12,348 bases of DNA from Rhodospirillaceae bacterium. Its GTDB lineage: Bacteria; Pseudomonadota; Alphaproteobacteria; UBA828. The notes under the pieces are model-generated. The model saw only the letters and a list, made by a program, of their open reading frames with translations. It was not told the origin of the DNA and searched no databases. This document shows positions 1-6,806 of this stretch, piece by piece. Position 1 is the stretch's first letter; every line of letters starts with the position of its first letter. The position numbers were made by a program, and so were the translations under genes. The stretch spans positions 1 through 12,348 of the forward strand of contig JAPPKP010000152.1 of NCBI GenBank assembly GCA_028819955.1. Direction: 5' to 3'.

Positions 1-85
1 AGCCGGCGGCCGCGAAGATCGCAGCGACAGCCTCTCTCAGCCGCCCGGCGTCGATAAAGAGGGCGTCTTGTTCGGCAATATTCAT
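1..85 (-). CDS. Probable Ldh-family (malate/L-lactate-type) NAD(P)-dependent oxidoreductase, N-terminal fragment
   Basis: Only the first 28 codons are in the window; the gene runs off the left edge. The visible protein begins MNIAEQDALFIDAGRLR and continues with EAVAAIFAAAG. This resembles the first helix of the Ldh/MDH2 oxidoreductase family (malate, sulfolactate or ureidoglycolate dehydrogenases), in which a short strand precedes a helix of the type LRxxVxAIFxAAG. The ATG at 85-83 lies 2 bases after the TGA of the AI-2E-family gene, and a GGAG sits 7 bases upstream of it inside that gene, so the two are probably co-transcribed and translationally coupled. The catalytic and nucleotide-binding parts are not visible, so the substrate cannot be stated. 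The family call rests on a short N-terminus and is moderate. Confidence 0.5.
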   Translation of the reverse strand, partial: MNIAEQDALFIDAGRLREAVAAIFAAAG

Positions 86-87
86 AG

Positions 88-1179
88 TCAGGCTCCGGGC
101 GGTGGACGGGGGTCCGGCGGCGGACGGGGCTCGCTCTCGCCCCAGGCGACGCGGCCGTCGGTCGACAGCATGACCGCGATTGGCCGTGTGCGCGGGAAGT
201 GAGCGAAGACGATCATGGCGATCACGGTGATGGGCACACAGAGGAACATCCCCGGCACGCCCCAGATCGTGCCCCAGACTGCGAGCGAGACCAGGGTCGC
301 GAAGGGGCTGATGTTGAGCGACGAGCCCATCAACATCGGCTCCAGGAAGTTGCCGATGAAGACCTGGATCACGGCGAGGCTCGGCGTGACGATGAGGAAG
401 GGCACGAAGGTGTCGAACTGCACCAGCGCCAGCAGCGCCGGGAAGAGGATGCCCAGCAGCGAGCCGATGGTCGGGATGTAGTTCAGCAGGAAGATGATGA
501 CCACCCAAAAACCGGCGAAGTCGAGTCCGACCGCCGCCAGCACGGCATAGCTGAGCCCCGCCGTCAGCGCGCTGGTGAAGGTCTTGATCCAGAGATAGTT
601 CTGAATTTCCTGGGTCATGTGGCTGAGGATCTTGTGGACCCGCTCCTCCCGTTCCGGGTCGGGGAAGAGCGCCTTCATCTTGCGGTCGAAGCTGCCCTGC
701 TCGACGAAGAGGAAGAGCATGTAGACCAGGATCAGTCCGGCTTCGCCAGCGATACTGGTCAGCGTCGTGGCAAGGCGGCCGACCACCGCGCTGAAGTCGA
801 TGCGGTCGACGATATCGGCGACATTGGGCGATTCCTGCATCCCGAAGAGCGCCGCCACCTCTCCGATCAGGCGCTGGAGATTGGCCTGATAGGTGGGAAT
901 CGCGTCGACGACGTTACGGAAGTTGCCGCTTACCATCTCTGCCAGCGACATGACCGCCGCGATGACGGCGAGTGCCGTGAGCGCTAGCGCAGCCCAGCGC
1001 GGCGGGCGAACGCCGCGTATGCTGAGCTTCATGATCCCGCGCGCGATGGCGTTGATCAGGTACCAGGCCATGACCGCGATGGCGATCGGAATCAGGATGT
1101 TCCGCCCGGAGATGAGCAGGTAAATGGTGAGGGCGGCGATGCCGGCCGAGGCCGCGAAGAGGATGAGTCTTGACTGCAT
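88..1179 (-). CDS. AI-2E family (PerM/UPF0118) membrane protein
   Basis: A 363-residue polytopic inner-membrane protein. Hydrophobic segments are seen at about 4-22, 27-47, 61-83, 140-160, 200-220, 222-253, 257-276 and 292-326, with a soluble stretch at about 84-138 between the third and fourth, as is usual for the family. The diagnostic C-terminal part is present: NYIPTIGS at 233-240, then GNFLEPMLMG at 276-285, SPFATLVSLAVWG at 291-303, and a glycine/proline-rich last helix. Family members export small molecules such as autoinducer-2 or act as Na+/H+ antiporters; which applies here cannot be read from sequence. I chose the ATG at 1179 because the hydrophobic N-terminus starts there. An in-frame TTG at 1230 would add 17 polar residues and lies inside an inverted repeat. 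Neither start has a clear Shine-Dalgarno. The proline-rich tail (PRPPPDPRPPPGA) is unusual. The gene sits 2 bases before the Ldh-family gene. Confidence 0.9.
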   Translation of the reverse strand: MQSRLILFAASAGIAALTIYLLISGRNILIPIAIAVMAWYLINAIARGIMKLSIRGVRPPRWAALALTALAVIAAVMSLAEMVSGNFRNVVDAIPTYQANLQRLIGEVAALFGMQESPNVADIVDRIDFSAVVGRLATTLTSIAGEAGLILVYMLFLFVEQGSFDRKMKALFPDPEREERVHKILSHMTQEIQNYLWIKTFTSALTAGLSYAVLAAVGLDFAGFWVVIIFLLNYIPTIGSLLGILFPALLALVQFDTFVPFLIVTPSLAVIQVFIGNFLEPMLMGSSLNISPFATLVSLAVWGTIWGVPGMFLCVPITVIAMIVFAHFPRTRPIAVMLSTDGRVAWGESEPRPPPDPRPPPGA

Positions 1180-1216
1180 GAAGGAAGACCGTCCGGAGCG
1201 CTCGGGGCATTGTTGG

Positions 1217-1247
1217 TCCCGGCCGGGCAACGGTCAACCGGCCGGGA
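1217..1247. repeat. Perfect 10-bp inverted repeat upstream of the AI-2E-family gene
   Basis: The arms TCCCGGCCGG (1217-1226) and CCGGCCGGGA (1238-1247) are exact reverse complements separated by an 11-base spacer, GCAACGGTCAA. The repeat lies 38 bases upstream of the chosen ATG at 1179, so it would fall in the 5' leader or promoter of the AI-2E-family gene. It could be an RNA hairpin or a protein-binding site. There is no T-run to make it a typical terminator in either direction. Confidence 0.55.
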
Positions 1248-1311
1248 TGGGCGCGCGCCGACAGTGCATCCCTGCCCGTTGCCTTGCGGCCTCGACTCCC
1301 CACCTCCCCCT

Positions 1312-1411
1312 GTCCCCCCGAAGGGCGGAGGGGGGACGTAAGCTGAGAGGGCGCGCTTCTTTTCTCCCTCTCCTCCCCGCCGGGGAGGAGAGGGCCGGGG
1401 TGAGGAGGGGG
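1312..1411. repeat. C/G-rich double-hairpin intergenic repeat
   Basis: Two inverted repeats stand in series. The first pairs GTCCCCCC (1312-1319) with GGGGGGAC (1330-1337) over a 10-base loop. The second pairs CCCTCTCCTCCCC (1366-1378) with GGGGAGGAGAGGG (1382-1394) over a 3-base loop. The second closely resembles short C-rich/G-rich hairpin repeats found between genes in many high-GC proteobacteria, usually continuing as GGGGTGAGG, as here at 1397-1405. The element fills most of the space between the divergently oriented AI-2E-family and YqaA/DedA-family genes. Four G-runs at 1382-1411 also fit the usual G-quadruplex pattern. Membership in a dispersed family is inferred from memory and was not searched. 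Confidence 0.65.
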
Positions 1412-1440
1412 CGTTCTGTCTCCTCCGTCGGAGCGGGCGC

Positions 1441-2058
1441 ATGACCCAACGATCCGCAGCGGATCGAAGGCCGGGGCCGCTCCGCAGGCTCTACGACTGG
1501 ACGCTCGCGCTCGCGGGCAAGCGGCACGCCGTCTGGGCGCTCGTCGCCGTGGCGTTCGCCGAGAGCTCGTTCTTCCCGATCCCGCCGGACCTGCTGCTGA
1601 TCCCCATGGTGCTCGCGCAGCGGGCCAAGGCGTGGCTGCTGGCGGGTGTCTGCACGCTCTTCTCGGTCGCAGGCGGCCTCTTCGGCTATGCGATCGGCTA
1701 CTTTCTCTTCGATGCCTTCGGCGGCCCGCTGCTCGAAGTCTGGGGCAACGAGGACAAGCTTGCGACGTTCGAGCGCTACCGCGACGAGTGGGGCGCCTGG
1801 ATCGTCGTCGCGGGCGGCTTCACCCCGCTCCCATACAAGCTGATCACCATCGCGAGCGGCGCGGGCAAGCTCGACATCGGCGTGTTCGTTCTCGCCTCGC
1901 TGCTCGCGCGCGGGCTGCGATTCTATATTGTCGCGGCAATTCTGTGGCAGTTCGGCCCGCCGGCCCGCGCCTTCATCGAGCGCCACCTGGGCTGGGTGGC
2001 GCTGGCGGCGGTCGCCATCCTGATCGCCGTGGTGCTGGCGCTCCGCTTCGCCGGCTAA
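1441..2058 (+). CDS. YqaA/DedA-family (SNARE-associated Golgi-like) membrane protein
   Basis: A 205-residue inner-membrane protein of the YqaA branch of the DedA (VTT domain) family. After a basic N-terminus, AFAESSFFPIPPD at 38-50 carries the conserved acidic residue Glu41 and the proline turn of the first re-entrant helix. Membrane segments follow at about 63-92. The second signature, GGFTPLPYKLITIASGA at 125-141, is followed by a conserved RGLRFY at 157-162 and a final helix at 183-203. DedA proteins take part in lipid flipping, membrane energetics and envelope homeostasis; the exact substrate is unknown. The ATG is supported by GGAG at 1430-1433, 7 bases upstream. It is the only plus-strand gene in the window and stands alone, with the minus-strand pair converging on it. 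Its stop codon TAA lies within the left arm of a perfect inverted repeat that probably ends the transcript. Confidence 0.92.
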   Translation: MTQRSAADRRPGPLRRLYDWTLALAGKRHAVWALVAVAFAESSFFPIPPDLLLIPMVLAQRAKAWLLAGVCTLFSVAGGLFGYAIGYFLFDAFGGPLLEVWGNEDKLATFERYRDEWGAWIVVAGGFTPLPYKLITIASGAGKLDIGVFVLASLLARGLRFYIVAAILWQFGPPARAFIERHLGWVALAAVAILIAVVLALRFAG

Positions 2059-2090
2059 GGCGTTTCCGCTGTAAACGGAAACGCCTTAGC
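2054..2090 (+). terminator. Perfect 15-bp inverted repeat overlapping the stop codon, likely terminator
   Basis: GCTAAGGCGTTTCCG (2054-2068) and CGGAAACGCCTTAGC (2076-2090) are exact reverse complements with a 7-base loop, CTGTAAA. On the plus strand the stem is followed by TCTTTAT, a short T-rich tail. The left arm contains the TAA stop of the DedA-family gene (2056-2058), so the stem begins inside the coding end. It would be a strong hairpin on either strand and could also protect the 3' end of the transcript. Confidence 0.7.
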
Positions 2091-2108
2091 TCTTTATCGC
2101 TCACGGCA

Positions 2109-2169
2109 GCCGGCCTCCGGCCGGCGCCTCCGCGAGGGCGCCGCAAAGCGGCGGGCCGCGGTCGCGGCC
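2109..2169. repeat. Run of four short GC hairpins between convergent genes
   Basis: Four consecutive small inverted repeats are visible. GCCGGC pairs at 2109-2114/2120-2125, GGCGCC at 2123-2128/2137-2142, CGCCGC with GCGGCG at 2139-2144/2148-2153 around AAA, and GGCCGCG with CGCGGCC at 2154-2160/2163-2169. Neighbouring stems overlap by a few bases, so not all can form at once. The cluster lies between the 3' ends of the DedA-family gene and the minus-strand exported protein gene. It may act as a shared termination or RNA-stability zone, or be a copy of a dispersed intergenic element; neither was tested. Confidence 0.5.
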
Positions 2170-2214
2170 TGTCGCTCGGCGATGAGCACCGAGTCCGGCG
2201 CCGATCGGGCTGGG

Positions 2215-2760
2215 TTACGGCGTGATGCCCTCGCTCTTGAGGCCGAGCACACCCTGCTCCTCGATCAGCTCGAGGATCGCCTCGTCGTTGCGCATCCAGC
2301 GCCGCGCCTTCTTGTCCTTCGCCTCCAGGCCGCGCTCCGCCGCCCACTGGCGGACGAAGCCGTTGGCGCCCCGCCACTTGCCGCCCTCGGGCCGCACGAA
2401 CTGAACCGCGAAGGTGGTGATGCCGTAATTGGTGGTGAACAGGCCGTCCACCGTCACCCGCTGGTTGCAGAAGGGGATGAGATCGACGGTCGGCCCGGTG
2501 AAGGGGCCCGCGTTCTTGAGCGGCAGCACCAGGGTGCCGTCGTCCTGCAGCAGGCCGAGCAGGCGATTGCCGGCGCCGCAGTCCTCGGGGCAGTCGCCGC
2601 TGAGGACGCAGAGCACGTCGGTCACCTTGGCGTCGAAGCGCGCCTCCACCTCGTCGGGCAGCCCCCAGCTGTTGGCGGCGGAGGCCGCGCCGGCGGCCGC
2701 CATGGAGCCCACGAACAAGAGGGCCGCGGCGAAGCGCGTCATCGTGCGATAAGCCGGCAT
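2215..2760 (-). CDS. Exported cysteine-containing protein of unknown function (second of a pair)
   Basis: A 181-residue protein with a signal peptide: a basic start, a hydrophobic core at about 9-25 and a likely cleavage after AASA near residue 28. The mature part has Cys51, Cys57, Cys61 and Cys98. It follows the pattern strand-D-x-LC, CxxxCG, GLLQDDGTLVLP (69-80), PFCNQRVTVDGLF (96-108) and AVQFVRP, which suggests a small beta-barrel of the OB type. A basic helical tail follows from about 127. The layout parallels that of the protein encoded just upstream, so the two are probably old paralogues. The start at 2760 is favoured by GGGAGGG 9 bases upstream; an ATG at 2742 has no ribosome site. 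It starts 2 bases after its neighbour's stop. I do not recognise a characterised function; metal or redox chemistry in the periplasm is only a guess from the cysteines. Confidence 0.75.
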   Translation of the reverse strand: MPAYRTMTRFAAALLFVGSMAAAGAASAANSWGLPDEVEARFDAKVTDVLCVLSGDCPEDCGAGNRLLGLLQDDGTLVLPLKNAGPFTGPTVDLIPFCNQRVTVDGLFTTNYGITTFAVQFVRPEGGKWRGANGFVRQWAAERGLEAKDKKARRWMRNDEAILELIEEQGVLGLKSEGITP

Positions 2761-2762
2761 GC

Positions 2763-3212
2763 CTAGAGCCCTCCCGGCTGGATGTCGAAGTCCTCGTGGG
2801 AGTAGTTCACGATCCCGTGGTCCTCGACGACCTCGTTGACGGCGAGATACTTGACGCTGTCGCGCTCGTAGAGATCGCCGGTGACGACGACCTCGTTGGT
2901 CTGCATGCGAAAGATCGCCTTGTTGCCGATCACGTCGGGATGGTTCTCCATCATGAGCACGACGTAGACCTCCTCGTCGTCCTCGCTCAGGATTCCCACC
3001 GGCACGCCGCCCCGCGCGCACCAGACCGCGCAGCGGTGATGGGCCGAGCCCGTCGCCCACATGATCTCGCTCAGGTAACACCAGGAATCGATGACCTCGC
3101 CGGTCACCGTGATCCGCTGGGGCTCCGCCGCCGAGACCGGTGCTGCGGCAACGGCCGCGAGCCCCATGCCTCCGGCGACCAAGCCTGCGGCCGCCAACCG
3201 TATCAAGCGCAT
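2763..3212 (-). CDS. Exported Cys/His-containing OB-fold-like protein of unknown function (first of a pair)
   Basis: A 149-residue protein with a signal peptide (hydrophobic core about 6-24, probable cleavage after VSA near residue 28). The mature domain has VTGEVIDSWCYLS at 36-48, then GSAHHRCAVWC at 55-65 and GGVPVGIL at 68-75. A strand with VYVVLMM follows, then VVVTGDLYERD at 108-118. Cys45, His58, His59, Cys61 and Cys65 would cluster as a possible metal or redox site. The pattern matches a group of exported bacterial proteins I know only as uncharacterised, with a VTGxVVDxxCY...CxxxC...GxPVGLL core. The ATG at 3212 is supported by AGAGG 8 bases upstream. It is the first gene of a two-gene operon. 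The next gene begins 2 bases after its TAG and has the same domain order. Function is unknown. Confidence 0.78.
   Translation of the reverse strand: MRLIRLAAAGLVAGGMGLAAVAAAPVSAAEPQRITVTGEVIDSWCYLSEIMWATGSAHHRCAVWCARGGVPVGILSEDDEEVYVVLMMENHPDVIGNKAIFRMQTNEVVVTGDLYERDSVKYLAVNEVVEDHGIVNYSHEDFDIQPGGL
2769..2775 (-). promoter_or_regulatory. Ribosome binding site that fixes the start of the second exported protein
   Basis: The minus strand reads GGGAGGG here, with its GGAGG core 9 bases before the ATG at 2760. It lies inside the last codons of the upstream gene, which favours the 2760 start over the in-frame ATG at 2742 and suggests coupled translation. Confidence 0.6.
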
Positions 3213-3283
3213 GTTCTCAACCTCTGCATTGCGGTTTTCGTCGGATAACGCCGCGCGAAATGGGGTCGCGCTCTCCTGCCCTT

Positions 3284-3312
3284 GATATTGGCCCGGACGG
3301 CGTCCCTCGCAA
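3284..3312 (-). promoter_or_regulatory. Candidate sigma-70-like promoter for the exported protein pair
   Basis: On the minus strand TTGCGA (3312-3307) and AATATC (3289-3284) are separated by 17 bases. The -35 matches TTGACA at 4 of 6 positions and the -10 matches TATAAT at only 3 of 6. The distance to the ATG at 3212 allows a leader of roughly 65 bases. A small palindrome, GGACG-G-CGTCC (3295-3305), lies in the spacer and could be an operator. The prediction is weak and rests on spacing in an otherwise GC-rich 217-base intergenic region. Confidence 0.25.
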
Positions 3313-3320
3313 GCACGCCT

Positions 3321-3341
3321 CCCGCACCCGGCAGATGCGGG
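3321..3341. other. Small inverted repeat between pgi and the exported protein pair
   Basis: CCCGCA (3321-3326) pairs with TGCGGG (3336-3341) over a 9-base loop. It lies about 90 bases beyond the pgi stop codon on the minus strand and could form the 3' end of the catabolic transcript. There is no T-run after it, so it is not a typical intrinsic terminator. I see no small gene in the surrounding intergenic region at 3213-3429. Confidence 0.3.
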
Positions 3342-3429
3342 CGACACTAACAAGCTTCGCCCGCCCCCGCCATGCGAGCGGCCACGCCGGCCGTGCAACA
3401 CTTCGTGAAATGTCGTTGATGCCCTGCGC

Positions 3430-4962
3430 TCACCGCTCGAGCTCCCTGATACGGGCGACCAGCCCCGCCGTCGATCGGTCGAGCGCGGCGTCGGCCCCCT
3501 CCCCCCCGCACACGACCGGGGCCAGGCGTTGCGCGAGCGCCTTGCCGAGCTCGACCCCGAACTGGTCGAAGGGATTGATGTTCCATAGGACCCCCATCGT
3601 GAACACCTTATGCTCGTAGAGCGCGATCAGCCGGCCGAGTGCGTACGGGTCGAGCTCACGGTACAGAATGGTCGTGGATGGCCGGTCGCCAGGGAAGGCC
3701 CGGTGCGGTGCGAGAGGTTCGGCCTCGGCTTCGGTTTGGCCGAAGGCCAGCGCCGCGCTCTGCGCCAGGCAATTGGCCAGCAGAATCCCATGGTGCTCCG
3801 GGTCGGCATCGCGCGGCCGGGCGGCGGCGATGAAGTCGACGGGGATCACGTCGGTGCCCTGGTGCAGGAGCTGGAAGAACGAGTGCTGCGCGTTGGTCCC
3901 CGGCTCCCCGAAGACGACTGCGCCGGTGGCGATCGGCGTGGGCGCGCCGTCCTGCGTGACGAACTTGCCGTTCGATTCCATTTCGAGCTGCTGGATGTAG
4001 GCCGGAAAGCGCTCCAGCCGCTGGTCGTAGGGGATCAGTGCCACGGCCGGCCAGCCCATCGCGTTGCGCCGCCAGATCGCCGTCAACGCGAACAGCACCG
4101 GCAGGTTCTCTTCGAGGGCGGCCTCTAGGAAGTGGCAGTCCATCGCCGCGGCCCCGGCGAGAAAGGACCGGAACCGCCTGGCACCGATGGCAATGGCCAG
4201 GGACAGCCCGATCGCACTCCAGAGAGAGTAGCGCCCGCCGACCCAGTCCCAGAAGCCGAAGACCCGCTCAGGCGGAACGCCGAACGCGGCGCAGGCCGCG
4301 CGATCGGTCGAGACCGCCGCCATGTTGTCGCCGGCGTGACCGCCCAGCCAGGTCCGGGCGGCATGGGCATTGGTCATCGTCTCAAGCGTCGTGAAGGTCT
4401 TCGACGCGACGATTACCAGCGTCTTCGCCGGGTCGAGCCCCCGGAGCGTATCGGCCAGATGGGCGCCATCGACATTCGAGACAAAGTGCACGCGGGGGCC
4501 GTCATGGTCGGGCGAGAGAGCGCACACGGCCATGGCAGGGCCGAGATCGGAGCCGCCGATGCCGATGTTGATGACGTCGGTGAAGCGGCCGGCGCGCGCG
4601 CCCTCGGCAAAGGCGAGGACTCGGGCGAGCGCACCCTCGACATCGTCGCCAGGGGGCGCCGCCGCGCCGCCGCGCAGCGCCATGTGGAGCGCCGCCCGGC
4701 CCTCGGTCCGGTTGACCGCCGTGCCCGCGAACATCGCCTCGCGCCGGCCCTCGACATCCACCGCCCGGGCAAGCGCGAGCAGCGCATCGAGCGCCGCGGC
4801 GTCGAGCTTCTCCTTCGAGAGGTCGATGGTCAGGTCGTCGAAGGCGAAGGAGAGCCGCTCGAACCGCGCCGGATCGTCGGCAAAGAGCGCGCGCAGATGG
4901 ATGGGGCGCAGGCGCGCTGCCTCGCGGTGAACCCTCTCCCAGGCCGCTTCGAGCGGGGTCAT
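3430..4962 (-). CDS. pgi: Glucose-6-phosphate isomerase
   Basis: A 510-residue cytoplasmic enzyme that interconverts fructose 6-phosphate and glucose 6-phosphate. Motifs in order: INIGIGGSDLGP at 131-142 (sugar-phosphate binding), SKTFTTLET at 187-195, signature 1 DWVGGRYSLWSAIG at 239-252, MESNGK at 328-333, GTNAQHSFFQLLHQG at 355-369, and signature 2 around GVLWNINPFDQFGVELGK at 457-474. Expected catalytic residues are present: Glu329, His360 and Lys474, matching Glu357, His388 and Lys518 of the rabbit enzyme. The ATG at 4962 is chosen because the upstream in-frame extension runs into edd and does not look like the family. AGGGGA precedes it closely, overlapping the edd stop. It is the last gene of the zwf-pgl-edd-pgi block, 7 bases after edd. 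Next to mannitol dehydrogenase and fructokinase it probably runs toward glucose 6-phosphate to feed Zwf. Confidence 0.97.
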   Translation of the reverse strand: MTPLEAAWERVHREAARLRPIHLRALFADDPARFERLSFAFDDLTIDLSKEKLDAAALDALLALARAVDVEGRREAMFAGTAVNRTEGRAALHMALRGGAAAPPGDDVEGALARVLAFAEGARAGRFTDVINIGIGGSDLGPAMAVCALSPDHDGPRVHFVSNVDGAHLADTLRGLDPAKTLVIVASKTFTTLETMTNAHAARTWLGGHAGDNMAAVSTDRAACAAFGVPPERVFGFWDWVGGRYSLWSAIGLSLAIAIGARRFRSFLAGAAAMDCHFLEAALEENLPVLFALTAIWRRNAMGWPAVALIPYDQRLERFPAYIQQLEMESNGKFVTQDGAPTPIATGAVVFGEPGTNAQHSFFQLLHQGTDVIPVDFIAAARPRDADPEHHGILLANCLAQSAALAFGQTEAEAEPLAPHRAFPGDRPSTTILYRELDPYALGRLIALYEHKVFTMGVLWNINPFDQFGVELGKALAQRLAPVVCGGEGADAALDRSTAGLVARIRELER

Positions 4963-4969
4963 GAATCCC

Positions 4970-6784
4970 CTAGACGACGACCGCGGCACCGGCGTCCGCG
5001 GGGCCGACGTGGCGACGGAAGGCGGCGAAGAGCTCACGCCCGATACCGTAGGCGTTGGCAGAAAGATCGGCCTCTGCCGGCGCCCGAGCGGCGAACTCGG
5101 CAGCGTCGATCAGCACGTCGAGCCGGCCCACCGCGGCGTCGAGCCGGAGCACGTCGCCGTCGCGCAACCGTGCGATCGCCCCGCCGGCGGCGGCCTCGGG
5201 CGTGACGTGGATGGCCGCCGGCACCTTGCCCGATGCGCCGGACATGCGCCCATCGGTGACCAGCGCCACGCGGAAGCCGCGGTCCTGCAGAGAGCCCAGC
5301 ATCGGCGTCAGCGCGTGCAGCTCGGGCATGCCGTTGGCCTGCGGGCCCTGGAAGCGCAGCACGCAGACGAAGTCGCCCTCGAGCGCGCCGTCGCGGAACG
5401 CGGCCTTGATCTCCTCCTGATCGTGGAACACGCGGGCCGGGGCCTCGATGACGTGGTGCTCCGGCTTGACCGCCGAGGTCTTGATTACCGCCTGGCCGAG
5501 ATTGCCTGTCAGCACCGTGAGCCCGCCGGTGTGCTGGAACGGGTCCGCTGCGGGGCGCAGAATCCTCTCGTTCAGGCTCGCGCGCGTACCATCGCGCCAC
5601 TTGAGCCCATCGTCGCCCAGTACCGGCTCCTCGGTGTACCGGGCCAATCCATCGCCGGCGACGGTGCGGACATCGCCGTGCAGCAGCCCGGCCTCGAGCA
5701 GCTCGCCGATCATGAAGCCGAGCCCGCCGGCGGCGTGGAAATGGTTCACGTCGGCCAGTCCGTTGGGATAGACCCGCGCCATCAGCGGCGTGACGGCGGA
5801 AAGCTCGGCCATGTCGCTCCAGTCGATCAGCACGCCTGCGGCGCGGGCCATCGCGATGAGGTGAAGGGTCAGGTTGGTCGACCCGCCGGTGGCGTGCAGG
5901 CCGACCATGCCGTTGACGAAGGCGCGCTCTTCCAGCACCGCGCTCGCGGGCGTGTAGGAGTTGCCGTCGGCGGTAATCTCCAGCGCCCGCCGCGCCGCCG
6001 CCCGGGTCAGCGCCTCGCGCAGCGGCGTGCCGGGATTGACGAAGCTCGCGCCGGGCAGGTGCAGGCCCATGAACTCCATCAGCATTTGATTCGAGTTCGC
6101 CGTGCCGTAGAACGTGCAGGTGCCGGGGCCGTGGTAGGAGGCCATCTCGGCGGCCATCAGATCGTCCCGGCCGATCTCGCCACGCGCGTAGCGCTGGCGC
6201 ACGGCGGCTTTCTCGTCGTTCGGCAGACCCGAAGTCATCGGCCCCGCCGGCGCGAAGATCGCCGGGATATGGCCGAAGGTCGCCGCCGCGATCACCAAAC
6301 CGGGGACGATCTTGTCGCAGACGCCGAGGAAGATCGCGGCGTCGAAGCAGTTGTGCGAGAGCGCCACGCCTGCCGCGAGCGCGATCGCATCGCGACTGAA
6401 GAGCGAGAGCTCCATGCCGGGCTGGCCTTGGGTCACGCCGTCGCACATCGCAGGCACGCCGCCCGCGACCTGGGCGGTGCCGCCCGCGCGCCGCGCCTCG
6501 TCGCGGATCAGCGCAGGAAAACCCTCGAACGGCTGGTGGGCCGAGAGCATGTCGTTGTAGGCGGTGACGATGCCGATGTTGCCGGCGGTGCCCTCGGCCT
6601 GGCGCGTCTTGTCGGCCTCGGGGCTGGCCGCGAAGGCGTGCGCGAGGTTGCCGCAGGAGAGATGCGCGCGCGCCGGACCCGCGTCGGCGGCCCGAGCCAT
6701 GCGCTCGAGATAGGCGGTGCGGGCGGACCGGCTTCGTGCGCGGACCCGCTCGGTCACCTGGTGCACGGTATCGTTCAGTGGCAT
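4970..6784 (-). CDS. edd: Phosphogluconate dehydratase (Entner-Doudoroff)
   Basis: A 604-residue member of the IlvD/Edd dehydratase family that converts 6-phosphogluconate to 2-keto-3-deoxy-6-phosphogluconate using an iron-sulfur cluster. Signature 1, [14 protein letters not shown], is at 154-167, and signature 2, [15 protein letters not shown], at 506-520. Candidate cluster ligands are Cys156 and Cys223 (in [13 protein letters not shown]), with Cys44 or Cys114 as a third. The N-terminal [18 protein letters not shown] at 69-86 is typical of Edd rather than of dihydroxyacid dehydratase, as is the length of about 600. The start at 6784 has GGGAGA 6 bases upstream, inside the 22-base gap after pgl. 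It is followed 7 bases later by pgi. KDPG aldolase (eda), often its partner, is not in the window. Confidence 0.97.
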   Translation of the reverse strand: MPLNDTVHQVTERVRARSRSARTAYLERMARAADAGPARAHLSCGNLAHAFAASPEADKTRQAEGTAGNIGIVTAYNDMLSAHQPFEGFPALIRDEARRAGGTAQVAGGVPAMCDGVTQGQPGMELSLFSRDAIALAAGVALSHNCFDAAIFLGVCDKIVPGLVIAAATFGHIPAIFAPAGPMTSGLPNDEKAAVRQRYARGEIGRDDLMAAEMASYHGPGTCTFYGTANSNQMLMEFMGLHLPGASFVNPGTPLREALTRAAARRALEITADGNSYTPASAVLEERAFVNGMVGLHATGGSTNLTLHLIAMARAAGVLIDWSDMAELSAVTPLMARVYPNGLADVNHFHAAGGLGFMIGELLEAGLLHGDVRTVAGDGLARYTEEPVLGDDGLKWRDGTRASLNERILRPAADPFQHTGGLTVLTGNLGQAVIKTSAVKPEHHVIEAPARVFHDQEEIKAAFRDGALEGDFVCVLRFQGPQANGMPELHALTPMLGSLQDRGFRVALVTDGRMSGASGKVPAAIHVTPEAAAGGAIARLRDGDVLRLDAAVGRLDVLIDAAEFAARAPAEADLSANAYGIGRELFAAFRRHVGPADAGAAVVV

Positions 6785-6806
6785 CCGGGCTCTCCCGATC
6801 GTTGCC

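Noticed and set aside
199..987. A 262-codon plus-strand frame opposite the AI-2E-family gene
   Set aside because: It is very rich in Asp, Glu, His and Arg, the usual reverse complement of hydrophobic membrane codons, so it is an artefact of the true gene.
88..1230. Longer AI-2E-family protein from the TTG at 1230
   Set aside because: The extra 17 residues are polar and unlike the family start, the TTG sits next to an inverted repeat arm, and no ribosome site supports it.
1312..1411. CRISPR-like or tandem repeat array
   Set aside because: The repeats are inverted hairpin arms, not direct repeats with regular spacers, and no cas genes are present.
1234..1986. A 250-codon minus-strand frame opposite the YqaA/DedA-family gene
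   Set aside because: It is charged and low in complexity, crosses the intergenic hairpin repeat, and contradicts the strong membrane protein on the plus strand.
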